NCBI GenBank assembly: GCA_947034895.1
Contig: OX344765.1
Coordinates: forward strand, 13,893,001 to 13,957,000
DNA from: Rhytidiadelphus loreus
Taxonomy: Eukaryota; Streptophyta; Bryopsida; Hypnales; Hylocomiaceae
DNA: 64,000 bases
Reading direction: 5' to 3'
Of this stretch, positions 25,801 through 38,411 are shown one piece after another (position 1 is the first letter of the stretch; each line of letters starts with the position of its first letter). Under the pieces are notes generated by a model, which was not told the DNA's origin, ran no database searches, and saw only the letters and a list, made by a program, of their open reading frames with translations. The position numbers were made by a program, and so were the translations under genes.

Positions 25801-27928
25801 TGAAATTTGACTGGATCCAATCCCAGCTCCTCCAACAAAATCTGATTTGTCTGATTTGTCACAATCAACAAATTGTTACTTGTGAGTGACTTCAGAATTC
25901 TACTCACCGGAAGTCCAAAATGCGTGCTCCTTCAAGAGAACTGGCAGAGCTCGCTTGAGAAGGCTCAGATTTCGCGTATTGCCGTACACAGCACGAACCA
26001 TCATACTCAGCAGTGGAGGTTGGCTGCATTGTCCAACAAACACCAATCTCAGCTGCCAGTTCCACACTTGAACTTGCACCATCCAAATCAACAAGACGGC
26101 AAGAGTGCTTCTAAGCTTAAAACCACGACAAAATGACAATGCAGCAAGAGAAAGACTCAATTGGATAGAATGTAACCCAGTAACTTGGGAGAAGCTTCGG
26201 CATTGTAATACCTCCGATTCTCGTAATACACACGAGCGCCGTTGGGCACAAAGCCGAATCGATCCACAAGCTCCATCAAGTTTTCAACCACTCCCTGTGC
26301 AGTGTCGGACATGCCGCTCACAAGAAGACCCCTGAATCACAGAATGCCAGCTCTAGTGAGTCAAAATGCCTGAATAACGTCCCAACAAACGCAGCTGACA
26401 ACCCTAAAAATACCAAACACAGACACTTTTGGCAAAGTCAAAACCCCTGTCAAGAACTCGCAGCGAACTAGTTCAAGAATAGCATTTGCTGAACAAGAAG
26501 CTACGCTACGAGAGGCTCTGTCGCTGTCCGAGTAGCAACCTACTCAAACTTCGTCACATTCGCCGCAATTGTGGCTTCTGTAACTGCAAGGCTTCGGTGC
26601 AGAGCCGAGAAAGATACAACAGCAAATTGGAGGTGAAAGGTATTTTGGTGGTTTACTTGATCACCCAATAGCTGTCCCAGTAATACACTTCCTTGAACCG
26701 AGCGCCGGGCACCACCACGGCATGATCGAGGGGCAGCAGCGTGTGCTTGAGGGGCTCCATCGCCACCGAGGGCGACACTTTCCGAGTGAGCTCCAGCCAG
26801 AGCTCGTGGATCTGGAGCGCCCATTTGCGCACCGTCACGTTCTGCACGCGCGGCAAGAAATTCGTGGGATTTGATCGGAAATCCTTAGGAGTGGTCGCGA
26901 GCAATTCGCTCCCGGGAACGTCGAAGTACTGCCCCACGAAATGCTCCAACACACCTGCAGTACACACAACCACGAGACAACCCATTTAGTCGAAAGGAAA
27001 CCAATTCTGTCACTGCAAAAACATCTCAAAAGAAAAACATTCCAAAACAGAAAGCCCCCTCGCTAGACTGAATTCCCATTCTCTGGAGATACTGCGAGCA
27101 TTGCCAAACCTTTCAGCTCATCAAACAAGGAGCACGATCGCAAACTTCTAACTACTTGAACGACAGCGTTTGCTACAGAAATTTCGGGAAACAATTATCC
27201 TGCAATCCAAGGGCATGCATCACGCACGCAATCCGGTTTCCAGACTCAAATCATTGATACAATCTGAAAAGAAATTTGAAAGGAGATATACACCCAGTAG
27301 TAATGGGTCCACAGTGAATCACGAGTTAGGGTTCTACTCCTTTCTTGGCAAAAACAGGGGAGGACGTTCGTAACTTGGCTAGCAGCCAAGAATTTCGGTG
27401 GACTCGGGGAGGAAGACGACTGGCGGGATCACCCAGGAACTGGCGAATTTCAATTCCAAATAGCAAGATCCACCGAAATCTGAGAGAATTAGATCGATCA
27501 ATCAGGAGGCTATGGCGGGCGGATTGTGACTGACTACGCCGAAGCAACCCAACCCATTCGTAGTCATCGTGCTTGGAATGGAATGCAAAACAGTTCAAGC
27601 TCGGGTGCGAAAGGACGTCGTCCAGGCGTGAGCACATAAAACAAGGTGAAGCGAAGCGGGAAACAAACAGGGTGAAAACGGAGGAATTATTACTTGGCGC
27701 AATGAGGTTGTTCTGCGCGCCGCGCGGCAGTGCGTCGAACGCGCGCGCGGTCTCATTTAAGGAGAATCGCAGCGGAATGTCCACGTAGTACTTCGGGTCG
27801 AAGCTCAAGTCGTGATCGCCGCCAAACGACGCGAGTGCGGCAGATTGAAGCGTGATCAGCAACGTCAGCAGCTTCGACACCCCGGTGGACACCACCGTCT
27901 CGTCACACAACTCCGTCTCCAGCCCCAT
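22835..27928 (-). CDS. TRE1-like: Trehalase (GH37), complete, 12 exons
   Basis: The enzyme hydrolyses alpha,alpha-trehalose to two glucose molecules. Exons on the minus strand are 27928-27694, 26954-26657, 26331-26212, 26023-25908, 25761-25661, 25348-25242, 24988-24916, 24806-24618, 24450-24372, 24242-24143, 23665-23452 and 22933-22835. All junctions are GT/AG and the phases sum to 576 residues, normal for plant trehalases. Hallmarks include PGARFKEVYYWDSYW (signature 1), RSQPPLL, the ESGWDFSSRW block, IIPVDLNAYLFQ, QQWDFPNAWAPV (signature 2) and TGFGWTNGV near the C-terminus. The first glycine of the usual PGGRF is alanine. Residues around 20-38 form a hydrophobic segment, consistent with the membrane anchor or signal of plant trehalases acting outside the plasma membrane. 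The start is the first ATG of the frame (27928); the longer frame to 27937 begins with TTG. Confidence 0.96.
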
Positions 27929-27937
27929 AGCAAGCAA

Positions 27938-30257
27938 GCTTCGCCCTCTTCCTCAATCTCACAAACACTCACACACACTCACACTCACGCACACACAATC
28001 TCATGCACTCTACTCTTCCGATCACTCCCTGGCCTGCTCGATCCTTCAATCGTCACCCCTGCCAGCGCTGGAATCACGAGAGAATTCGAGCTCAGAAGTG
28101 ATCGAAATCTGGAAAAATCACAAGAACTCGGCCTGGGGATGGATGACGGATTGGGATCCCTGCAACGGCCTGCGCGTCCGTCTTTATAGAAATTTTCTGA
28201 CCCCGACGGAGGGGTGGCAGGCAGTCGATCGCCGCGAGCGTGCCCGGTGGCAGCCAGCGCGCAAGCTGGCGGCCCTCGGGGTCTGTCATGATGGGCGGGA
28301 TGGGCGGGGCCTACCTAACTTAACTGCCGTGAAACTGATCCAAATCCGGAACATTCACCGCACTTGCTCGCCTCTGCCCCTGAACATCACTTCGTCTTGC
28401 TAAAAGTTAGGTCCCCGGCGATGGACGGACCTTGCCTCCTTCTTCTTCAGGAGGTACATTACAGTGAGGGTAAGAAGAAGTAAAATGAGCAGTGATGAAT
28501 TGCCTTACAGTTGCAGCCAGGCAGGTCTCGCCCGCAGGACGGAATGAGCGCACAATAAAGGATTCGCACGGATTCGAAGTTATCAACAGGAGCGAAGAAC
28601 GCGAGGAAATTCAAAGGCAGGCAGGCAGGCAGGCAAGCTAGCCGAGAGTCAGAGACCAGGAGGAGTCGGAAACCACGCAGTCTGAGGAAGTCGTTACCCA
28701 TGGCGGGGCCAGCCAGTCAGCCAGCCTAACTGGAAGCAATAACTTCCAACATGGCCACATGCTGCGGCAGTGAGAAAGGTTTCACCGCAATCCCTCGCAA
28801 CTACCTTCCCCCATCACGCCCGGGGGAGCTACAGGCACCACTTTCCCATTCTGCTTCGTAGTTTTCACGTGCACTCTCTTCCCCCTTTACCCCTCTGCCC
28901 CTCTTTTTAGACTGGAATTTCCTCCACAAGGCCACACTCCACACTCATTCAAAACGACACGGAATGCTCTCATCATGAGGTTGCCCTTAACGTGGGGGCA
29001 ACCCCCAATTGTGAGTATTGGGTTGACAACAATCACTTGTCTAGAAGGTTGTCTAAACAGGAATCAAAAATCTCCTTGAAGCAAGGGATATGTCTTAGTG
29101 CATTCTCAATATTTTTTGCAGTTAGGGCATGCAAAAGTGAATAGTAGATAGTGCTTTGACTTTGCAACCTAAACACAGAGCTTGGCAAAGCCATATAGTG
29201 GTCCTCCCCATGCTTTGTAAATTTTACAATAATGGATGGTTATAAGAAAGATTGTCATTTTTTTTAGCATTTTGGAATTTGGATGGCTAGTACTATGAGT
29301 ACCTTTTAATAGAACAATCTCAGTCATTGAGAGCAAAAATCAATGGCTAGAAGTATTGTTGCAAGTACTATGGACTACTTTTGAATATTGAAACAATACT
29401 ATGTAAAAAAAAGACAATTCGTCACAAAAAAAATAGATAAAATGTAGTATAAATTAAAAGAATTATGTAGAAACACACTAAAAATTGGCCATTTGTGAAG
29501 ACTTGATGGTGATTAGATTTCACCAAAAGAATGAGCTCAAAACCATCTTCAATGTTCAAAAGTGCGCTACACCAAGGAGACCTATTTACATGAACGTGGA
29601 GGACAAAAAATATTGTATTTTTAAATGTCCCTTAGTAGGAACATGGTTGCCTATTGCCGAAGAATACCACAAAAATTTCAGATCTAGCTCATTAGTTTTG
29701 GTTACTCCCTAATACTAAAAAATCCTAAATTTCAAAGTATGACAAGCTAGCAAATTTGAATTTTAAATATAAAATGATTTTTATTTCATTTCTATAAAAC
29801 AAGGGATATGCTTACAATGAAGACAACCATCTTCAATAAAAAAATTCAAGTTCATCAAGTTCATGCTTCAAAAGTCATAGCAGATGACACCTCCATCACT
29901 CTAAATGTGATGGATAAAAGAACGGGTCTCTCTTGCAATCACCCTAATCCTCAATTATTTATGTTTTATTAGTAGTTTAGTCAAACCATATAAATTTGTA
30001 AGTGTTTGCTTGCTCATCAATGACAATACTAAATAAATTAAAGTTACTTTGTAACATCATCTCTTACCTTCAAAGTCATTGGAGTGTGATTGAAAAGGTT
30101 TGTTTAGTGTAAACAAAAGAAGATGAGTGATTGAAGAACGTGAGGAAAGTTGGGTGGAAGTAAAACAAATAACCTCACTTCTACTTTTACTTACAAAGTG
30201 TATATAAACGATCCTTCACTACAACCGTTAGAATATTGATTGTAGTTAGATCTTATA
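27938..30257. other. Trehalase 5' region and repeats, no further gene recognised
   Basis: The first ~60 bases upstream of the trehalase ATG contain a CA/CT-rich run (about 27957-27998), likely in the 5' leader. A short GGCAGGCAGGCAGGCAGGCA microsatellite is present near 28617-28636. From about 28970 the sequence becomes AT-rich and repetitive. No promoter element can be named with confidence. Confidence 0.4.
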
Positions 30258-31098
30258 GGCAATTTTGTTAAAATGTCAAAATTTTGCAACTTTGGTAATT
30301 TTTATAATTCAAACTAGGTGGAAATATACAATTGTCCTAAATTTCTTAAATCTATATCATTCTTAGATGTTTGAAATCTACATGTGTCATAGATGGCACT
30401 TTCATAGTTTAGACCGTGTCTTCTAAAATCTATACAAGTCTCAGATTTTTGAAATCTATACCTATCCTTGATGTCACTTTTATGGTGTAGACCAGATGGT
30501 TTGAAAATGGCACATAGAATACCACCATTTTAATGAAATTCCCCATGCATACTTTTTTTTATTTTTTATTAAGTGAAACAAGTCTCCTACAAGAAAGTAA
30601 TTATAAAAAAAATGAAAGCAACCACTAGAGTAATGTCTTAATTATATTTTCTTCTTGGTGAGTGCCTTGCACTTGGAGCCATAAGTTGACATCCATCCCT
30701 CCATCCATTCATATACATGAATCATCCATTTATAATCTAAAACTATGGGCAATTATTTTGTTAAAATTGTATTATTCCATGTGCCATATTTAGACCATCT
30801 GGTCGGAATTGTGAAAGTAAAATCTAGGACAGGTCTAGATTTGAGAAATCTTTGATTTTTATAGATTTCAGAAATCTAGGAGGGTTATGGATTTCAGATT
30901 GCATGATCTGAACTGTATAAGTGACATCTAGGATTGATGTGGATTTTAGACATCTAGGACAATGTAGATTTCAGACATCTAATAAAGATATAGATTTCAG
31001 ACATCTAGGACTGTTGTACAAGTGACATTTCAGACCGCCTGGTCTAAACCGTAAAAACTGCCAAAGTAGCGGAATGGTGCCATTTTCACAAAATTGCC
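30258..31098. mobile_element. Long inverted-repeat element, about 841 bp
   Basis: The ends are inverted (GGCAATTTTGTTAAAATG left; GGCAATTTTGTGAAAATG inward from the right). Imperfect inverted similarity continues for nearly 200 bp and includes repeated TAGATGTCTGAAATCTACAT-type units about 30 bp apart. A second, partly nested copy of the terminus occurs near 30747. No clear target duplication is seen and no protein is encoded. The superfamily is undetermined. Confidence 0.55.
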
Positions 31099-31817
31099 TG
31101 TAATTACAAAGTTTCATCCAAAACTTGGTGAACCTAATCTTTCTTGGCATTTTCACCCCCTTTTTTTTTCCTAGTGTATAGGTAGCCACTACCAAAATCC
31201 ACGTAAGATTTGGGGTGAAAATTCGGCAGAAATTTGAAAGGCTGGTGCTGGAGTTTGAGTGCACAAGCTGCTGAATGCTCGGTGGGTTGTCGGCTCCACC
31301 AGCAGAGCGCCGGTATGGAGGACTGCATGGCCGCAGGTATTCGCGCGTCTAGTCACCCGCGTCGCTCCAAATGCTCCCAACACTCACGGGTTCGTCCCCA
31401 CACGTGTCTGGCCGTGCGAGATTCGCCGCATCTAAAATCTAGATTCAATAGCCAGCTCAAGTTAATTAACGGACGTCGATCGATTCACGGGCTCCACTCA
31501 CATCTCCGGTTGTAGGAAAGCTCGGGACGAGAAGTCAGAGTGATGAGTGAGGCCGGTTTGGCAGTTCTTGCCTACTTCTTGTCTTCATGTTTGACGTTGT
31601 CTTCAGTTGTCGATCGCAACTTGCTGTCGTACTTGCTTCCAGTACTGAACCCCATCACTACACGAAATAGAATCAATCTGATACCCACGTTACTGTCTTC
31701 CTCCATGATCATCGAATTCGCAAACATCCAAAAAAAAAACTCTTGAAAAATCAGTCGACACTATCTCCCCAATAGCGCATCTCCTCTCATCCAATCTCGG
31801 AACGAAAGCTGATTATA

Positions 31818-32096
31818 CACTACTACATCCGTTTGTAGCGGTTATAGACTTCGCTAAAAAAATCATGGTCATTTCAAAAGTGCTGCAAACTTGTTGCAAA
31901 AGTCTTGGGGAAAGAACCAATGCAAATTTTCGCCTAAACTGTTGCAAAATTAATGCAATCTCAGCTGCAATCTCAAATAGTTGAGAATACATTGTACAAC
32001 TTAGTACTAAACCATTGCAAAATTGTTAATAGATTTTTGGCGGTCCTTGCAAAAACGCTGCAAAAACTATTGCAATCTCAGCCTTCTGTACTAGTG
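31818..32096. mobile_element. Possible small CACTA-like element, 279 bp
   Basis: The left end reads CACTACTACATCCGTTTGTA; the right end read inward is CACTAGTACAGAAGGC. The CACTA starts and early similarity fit a CACTA-type MITE, and the interior is rich in GCAAAA/TTGCAA words as in such elements. Flanking trinucleotides (ATA and TTA) do not match, so the 3-bp duplication expected for the superfamily is not confirmed. Confidence 0.35.
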
Positions 32097-32191
32097 TTAG
32101 AATGCAGAATCAGGCTCCCATAGATGTCTCTCTCAGGCACATTTTGTAAGAAAGGTTACTGATTCTGCATTTGTCCCATAAAATTCATACT

Positions 32192-32194
<3 letters not shown>

Positions 32195-32221
<27 letters not shown>
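32195..32221. repeat. (CT)n microsatellite
   Basis: An uninterrupted CT dinucleotide run of roughly a dozen or more units. Confidence 0.9.
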
Positions 32222-32224
<3 letters not shown>

Positions 32225-35200
32225 TTACTGAACCTGGTTACCGTCCGATGTATCGATCAGAGTGAAAACTAAGGTCAAATTCGTTAAATTAGTGAAACTC
32301 CACGACTTGACCTGGACCAGTTCTACTGTGCAGATGAATGCCCTTAATTTTTGTGACATTCATACGTGCAGTTCATGCCGGTGCTTGAGTGTTTGACTGG
32401 ACGCGCCATCGCGAGTTCCGGAGTTTGGTGCAAGCGTGGAAAGTAACGGAACCTGCGAATCCTTATCTGCACTTATCTGGGATTCTGTGATTCTAAACTT
32501 TCCAGGCGTGGTTCAGTTGTTCTTCTCTGTGTACAGTAAAACTACATTAAACTAAATTAAACTACAACTTCAAAAACTTCCAACTTACCAATTTCTTAGA
32601 ATTCTCCAGGCAGATCACGGATTCCCGGGGCAGTCAGTCAACGCATGCGTGTGCATGCCCACCTAGCCTTCCGTCCATGTGGCCACTGCCGCGCGTGACC
32701 GGCGCGTGGCACCATGATGCTTCACAATCATACGGAGCACCTGCTCGCCTTCATGTCGCAGCTACTGACCCAGTACGGCACTTGGTGTTGTCCTTTCACG
32801 TAACTTCTTCATAAAATACAGAACTCTCTCTGATCGGGAATGCATGCATGCATTGTTCTAGAAGAAACTGAACCACGAAAGTTGGTTTGGTGGGGGTGGT
32901 TCGGTGGTCTTGAAGATGGGGTCTTGAATTGAACATTCAAGACTTGAGTGTGGGGCCATATTCTTAACCTATGTAACTTGTCAACCAGTCATGGCGTATG
33001 AGTATTTTAAATGGTTTTGATGTTATTTTAATGACAGAGATTTCATCAGGATCGTGTTTTGTTGCTGAGAAAGGATTTTTGCACGGGTCGGAACGTTCTC
33101 TGGAGTTTTTTTTAAATTTTTACACAAATTTCTGGAGGTTTTCCAAAAACCTAGATCGCCACCTTGTTCGAAGAGTAGCTGACTCGGGGTGGCTTGGGGT
33201 GAGGCGCCCCTACCGTCACAGTACGGAAGGTCACTAGTAGTTGGTAGGGCATGACGATCTGCTGTGCTGTGGATAGGAGTACGCAGGTTTATCCTGTTAA
33301 GCATTGCCACCCTGCAAGCTAGAATTGACGTACTCAAATGTCGCACTCAGCTGTGACTAATTTGAAAGACCCTTCCAACTACTTAATATTTTCCACTTTC
33401 TACGATGCAATGTCTCCCGTAAATAATGAATTCACCAACCACAATTCAAATGCAGAAAATGCAATTCAAATGCAGGATAAAGTTGACTAAACTTTGATTT
33501 GGTTTGGTCAATCAATACATAACATTGTTTACCAACAAGCCGTAGGGATCTCTTTTTACTCTTGTAGTGAACAAATATGGCCCCTCAACCAACCCCAATC
33601 CTTGATTTAACTCATAAGTTCTTCCTAGCTAGGTATTTAGCAAAGTATAATACCTTCCCAGCACGCTTGGTTATACGCAACAACTTGTCACGCAACACAA
33701 TATCACGCAACACAATATGACGACGGTCATGAGAAATCCTTCGGGAGGAACTCTGAATACTTTTCACCTACTTTGACTGTGTGTCAAACCTTCTCCCAAT
33801 ACAAGATCTGTCAGTGTCACTTCAAATCATTCTTTGGGTGAAAATTAGTAGTCCCAAGTATGCAGTAATATTTCAACATGCACAACAATAATTTCAGATA
33901 GTGCGACTTTTTGTAAATTAGTGTCACGCACGCGCGCTAACAGTATAAACTCGGAGATATTCCGTGCGTTTCCGTAGTAAAATATACGTTGAGTATTCTT
34001 CTCGGGGTCAGACTGGGGTCGTTTCCAGTTACGGTTGGCGGCTCCTGGAGAGGGGGTGTTGCACTCCTTCCCAAGCAGCGTGACCTTTGTAGTTCGTGAA
34101 GGCTGCCGCTTGAGAATCAACTAAGCTAACCTGCGTCTCGCCTTAGCAAACACCACTCAGTGGGCCTCACTGATCGAGTGAGATCGACGGATGGCCACGG
34201 TGGGGGATCACTTTTCTTATCCGCTGTCGTCTTCGTTTCCCTGTTTTGGATAACTTTGTTCCGTAACGGTTGCAGTCGATCAGTTCCTTTAACAATACTT
34301 TGTTCCATGCCAAATTGGCAATCACTTCGGGGAGAACTGAACCACCGTCCGGTTAGTTCATTGTTAAGTAGCTGAGAAAATAATCAGTTGGGGTGTGAAA
34401 ATGGAAGATCTACAATCTGACAAAAAATTTGGTAGGATCATCAACCGCAAAAATAAAAGGTGGATATGTAGCCACCACTTTCATGAAAATTTTCAGATTT
34501 TAGCCCCTTGCCGTTTCAAATCCGAGGCTAAAACCCGGGTTTTGCGAGGTGGGTATGTTCTTCAATAAGGTGGGTATCACCTTTTTTATTAGGGTTGGCC
34601 ATTGAGGGACTTCAAGCACTTGCTTTGTCAAGACAAGGGCAAATACTATTTTAGGCTTGGTTGTTGAGAGGCTTGGAGTGCTTTGACAAGGAAGGGGGCA
34701 TCTATTGCTTTAGGATTGGTCGTGGCCGTGTCCATTCCTTGCTCCATCGTCCATGTGTGTGGTCTACCCAATGTAATGAATATGGAGTTTAGTTTCAAAA
34801 CTAACACGTCTTTGAAAGAGGAGTATTATAGCCTTTACAAATTTGAAGTTGAAGAAAAATAGTTTGATACTAAAGGATATGAACTCGAAGATTTTGATAG
34901 GGAGTTGATGCAATTGGTGCCCTTGGGAAAAAGAAAAAAGAAAACCCGGTTACAAAGAGGAAGCAAATTACCCGGGCAGCTCACCAAAAACATCCGGCGA
35001 AACGCTGTTCCATGGTGGGCTAGTCTAGCTAGAAGAGTGGAAGTGACGGAGATGTGTGCCGCAGACAGAATAATGTTTGATTTCCTGGAATTAATTCAGT
35101 TAATTCTCCGTCTGTCTGTCTGTTTCATATTCCTTTCTTCCTGTTTTTGATCACCTTTGTTCCGTGGTGGGCTAGAATTCTGGAAGTGAGATTTGGCCGG

Positions 35201-35523
35201 CCACCCTTGCCTGCCTGCCTGGCCTAGCCTCTCGTTTCCGGCTGGAATTAATCAAGTTTAATTCTCTCCTGTCTGTTAGACTACTGTTACTAACTTATTG
35301 GACTCCTTGTTTCAGTCATGTCCTTTTTTCCTGGTTTGTGAATCCTTTGAACATTCTGTGCGTCACCTGGCTTGTTCCGTCCATAGTGGGCGGAAAGTGA
35401 GATCCGGCATCCACGCATCAGGTGCAACTGTAATTCCCTCGAATTAATTCTCTGCATGTGATACTTATGACTAGGGTCGTAGGTGCTTAGGTGTAGTAGG
35501 GGAAGCAACTAAGATAATTGGGC

Positions 35524-35746
35524 CGGGGTGAACTGACCCCCCAAGGAAAACCCTGAAATTTTATATTTCCCATGCATAATAAAATTTGCAATTTTTGAAT
35601 TCGTATCTGCAATTAGAGGCCCTAAATTAGCTAGGAGAGATGTGGAGCATACATTTTCTGGGCACAAAATAGTGGGTCATTTTTTTTTACTTGCACCCCT
35701 TGGACAGTGACTTGGGGGGGACAAGCGAGGGGGTCAGTTCACCCCG
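35524..35746. mobile_element. MITE-like element with perfect 18-bp inverted termini, 223 bp
   Basis: CGGGGTGAACTGACCCCC at 35524-35541 is the exact reverse complement of GGGGGTCAGTTCACCCCG at 35729-35746. The interior is AT-rich and non-coding. No flanking direct repeat is evident, so the superfamily cannot be assigned. Confidence 0.7.
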
Positions 35747-36540
35747 ACTGGTAATTGAAGGTCCAGTTGATGAGACCGATAATTACAGTAGCTCTGAGTT
35801 GGATTCTTGCGATAATTTTACAATTCTGTGACCTCTGTTTACACAACTTACATTGTTCACTGCCTTGTTTTTATCCCCCTTGACGGAGGTATCATTCCAT
35901 CCAAGATACCTTCAAAAAGTATAGTTATAATGTAAAGAATGCTATTGGGTGGCCAGTTGGGCAAGTTCTGCGAGGTGGGCATGCAACATTGGATAGGTAC
36001 AAGAGCTTGCGAAGTTTCACTGCTTGGGGGGCTCCTGTTTTCCAAAGAGCAGAAGGGACCCCCCCAGCACTGGTGAACAATGTTATGTACTCGAATCAAT
36101 TAAGGGAGGAGGTCCATAAATCACCCACCGAAGAGATGAAATTGAATTTGGGGGAGGTGAAGCTTTTTGAAGTATTTTTCAAATAAATTTTGGTTGAAAG
36201 ACAAGTGGAATTGAAATCTAACCCATGTCATTTCATAATTTTTAGAGCTTTGTGGAATTAGTTATTAACCCCTAAAGGACCAAAGTCCCCTCGGGGGACA
36301 AAATGGAAATCGGGTAGGCTATCACTACTATAATTTTTATTCAAATTAATTGAATTTTTTTTAAAGATAGAGTTTTGTAAGGACAATGCAGGAAATTTTT
36401 TTTCATGGAAATTGGTTTTGTCGTTCAAAAGTTATTGCAAATCTTGTGTAATTTACACATCGGGGGCAGCACGGGCACAATTGACTTTCTAAAATTTGAT
36501 GAAGGGCACACTGTGAGGGGCAAGGAGGTGCACGGGTGAG

Positions 36541-36765
36541 GGGCAGCGGGAGGCAGGCCAAGGGGAATGGGAAAAGGGGAGGGGAACAGGGAAAGGGGAG
36601 GGGAACAAGGAAAGGGGAGGGAAACAGGGAAAGGGGAAAGGAACGGGGAAAGGGGAGAGAGAAACATGCAGGAAAGAGAGGGAGGGAGTGGGAACGGGGA
36701 GGGAAGAGGGGAACGTGAGGGAGAGGAGAACATGGAGGAGAACTACGGGGTGGGAGGAATAGAGA
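36541..36765. repeat. Purine-rich GGGGAA(C/A)AGGGAAA low-complexity tract
   Basis: About 225 bp of nearly pure purine on the plus strand is built from short GGGGAACAGGGAAAGGGGA-like units. Long open frames here, on either strand, are artefacts of composition. Confidence 0.85.
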
Positions 36766-36826
36766 GGTGAAGCATGCTAGGGAGTACAGCTACAATGGAT
36801 GGCTATGCCGATGAAGTAGATTTTTT

Positions 36827-37115
36827 GGAAGCATGCCAAAATTCAAGAACAAAGAAGAATGAAAATGAAAATGTAAAATGACATCATAATATGCCTTCCA
36901 AGTATGTGGGGACACTTTGGAAGTCATCCTTCATACAATGCACGCACCACATACTTCGGAAGCATGCCAAAATTCCTAAACAAAGAAGGATGAAAATAAA
37001 AATAAAAATGACGTCATAATGCTTACTCTAATGTATGCCTTCCAAGTATGTGGGGACGCTTTGGAAGTCATCCTTCACACAATGCACGCACCACATACTT
37101 GGGAAGCATGCCAAA
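36827..37115. repeat. Tandem duplication of a 131-144 bp unit
   Basis: Units begin at 36827 and 36958, with a partial third at 37102, each opening with GGAAGCATGCCAAAATTC. Within each unit CTTCCAAGTATGTGG is followed about 60 bp later by the near-inverse CCACATACTTGGGAAG (or CGGAAG), so each unit can fold into a hairpin. Confidence 0.75.
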
Positions 37116-38411
37116 ATTCCTAAAGCAAACTTAGTATAAACAAATATATAAAGACAAAGACTTCCTGTAAATATAAAGATGAAGACTTCATGTGAATATA
37201 AAATGAAACTATGTAAATATAAAATGAACATATATATATAATTCATGTGTGTGTATATAAATAAACTAAGTGATAAAACTTTTACTTTGTTATTTTTGGA
37301 TGTAGAGCCTAAAATTAGTTTACAATTCATATCTAGAACAAGTAGATTCTATTATTCTACACGTGTTCTCTAAAAATCCAAGTTTAAAAAATTGAAGATC
37401 CTAACTACTAATAATTGCAAGAAAATTTATTTTGAAGACAATTGTGGTTCCCATTGTTTAGGTGCAAAGATGCATTATGTAAATGTGTTCAATAAGATAA
37501 TAATAATTTTTACCTTTTTTATAAACCAAAATTACTTTTTCACTTGAATTATTTAATTGTTTATTTACCTATATAATAATTATTTATTTGTTTCATTTGT
37601 GATTAGAGGGTAGGGGGTTAGAAAATATTGGCAGGCGTACTGAAGATGTGGCCAGCATGTGATGGCAGGGTTGGGTGTCATTGAAGGTGACCCCTCCCCC
37701 ACGACCCCGGGTCCACGTAGTTAGAGTTAACTTACAATTCCTAATGATTGGAACATACCGGGAACATAGTGGGAACATATCGGGACACACACCAACCCTT
37801 TTCTCATGCCATGCCCGAAGCCATAATCCATAATTTCTTCACATTTTGTTTCTAAATTCCATAAGAAATAGAGTTTTTGTTTTTTTCCAAGTTTTCTTTT
37901 TGGAGATTGTAAAGGCACACTATATCTTTCAATCCACCATTTGGATTTTTGAGTTTCAAAATTATGTGGTGGAGAACTTACTCGAAAATTTATGTGAGGC
38001 ATTGTGAACTTTCCGACATTGTTGCATTGCAAGATTTATTTGGATGTGTTCCATGTCTTTTTTTTCCTTGAATTTTTTTGGAGACATGCCTAACATGATT
38101 CAGAATATGATAAATTTTTAAATTCAGCACCCATAGTGGAAAAAGTTACCACAATCAATGGTCAAAGGCAGCTGAAGTTGTCGGGCACAGTGAAAAAAAA
38201 CAAAAACTTTCACTTCAAATGCCTATATCTTTCAATCCGTACGGTCAAATGTGACGAAATTTTTACCACTTCTTCTTCTACAAGTTTAGTAAAAGATCCT
38301 ACGATTAGATTTGTAAAAATAACATTTTGTTGAAAAATTTGATGAACGCAGCAATAGGGGCAGTTTTCAGTGGCTTTTGACAGAAAATGGTCTTGGTCCT
38401 TTAGGGGTTAA

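Larger units (their letters stand above)
31099..35523. other. Intergenic stretch with small repeats, no recognised gene
   Basis: This stretch contains a CACTA-like small element (31818-32096, listed separately), a (CT)n microsatellite at about 32195-32221 and otherwise mixed-composition sequence. Short frames such as 31234-31515 (+) and 33023-33346 (-) have no recognisable domain or splice support. Confidence 0.4.
36265..38411. mobile_element. piggyBac-like TTAA element, 2.15 kb, inserted in another repeat
   Basis: TTAA lies at 36265-36268 and 38408-38411, with matching inverted ends TTAACCCCTAAAGGACC on both sides. The right-hand 170 bp matches the right end of the element at 5070-6005. The interior holds a purine-rich block, a tandem duplication and unique sequence but no transposase. 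Its flanks rejoin into sequence matching 13618-13645 of the TA-flanked element, which gives an empty-site comparison. Confidence 0.75.

Noticed and set aside
36425..36770. Pro/Ser- or Gly/Arg/Glu-rich frames on both strands
   Set aside because: They arise from the purine-rich low-complexity tract.
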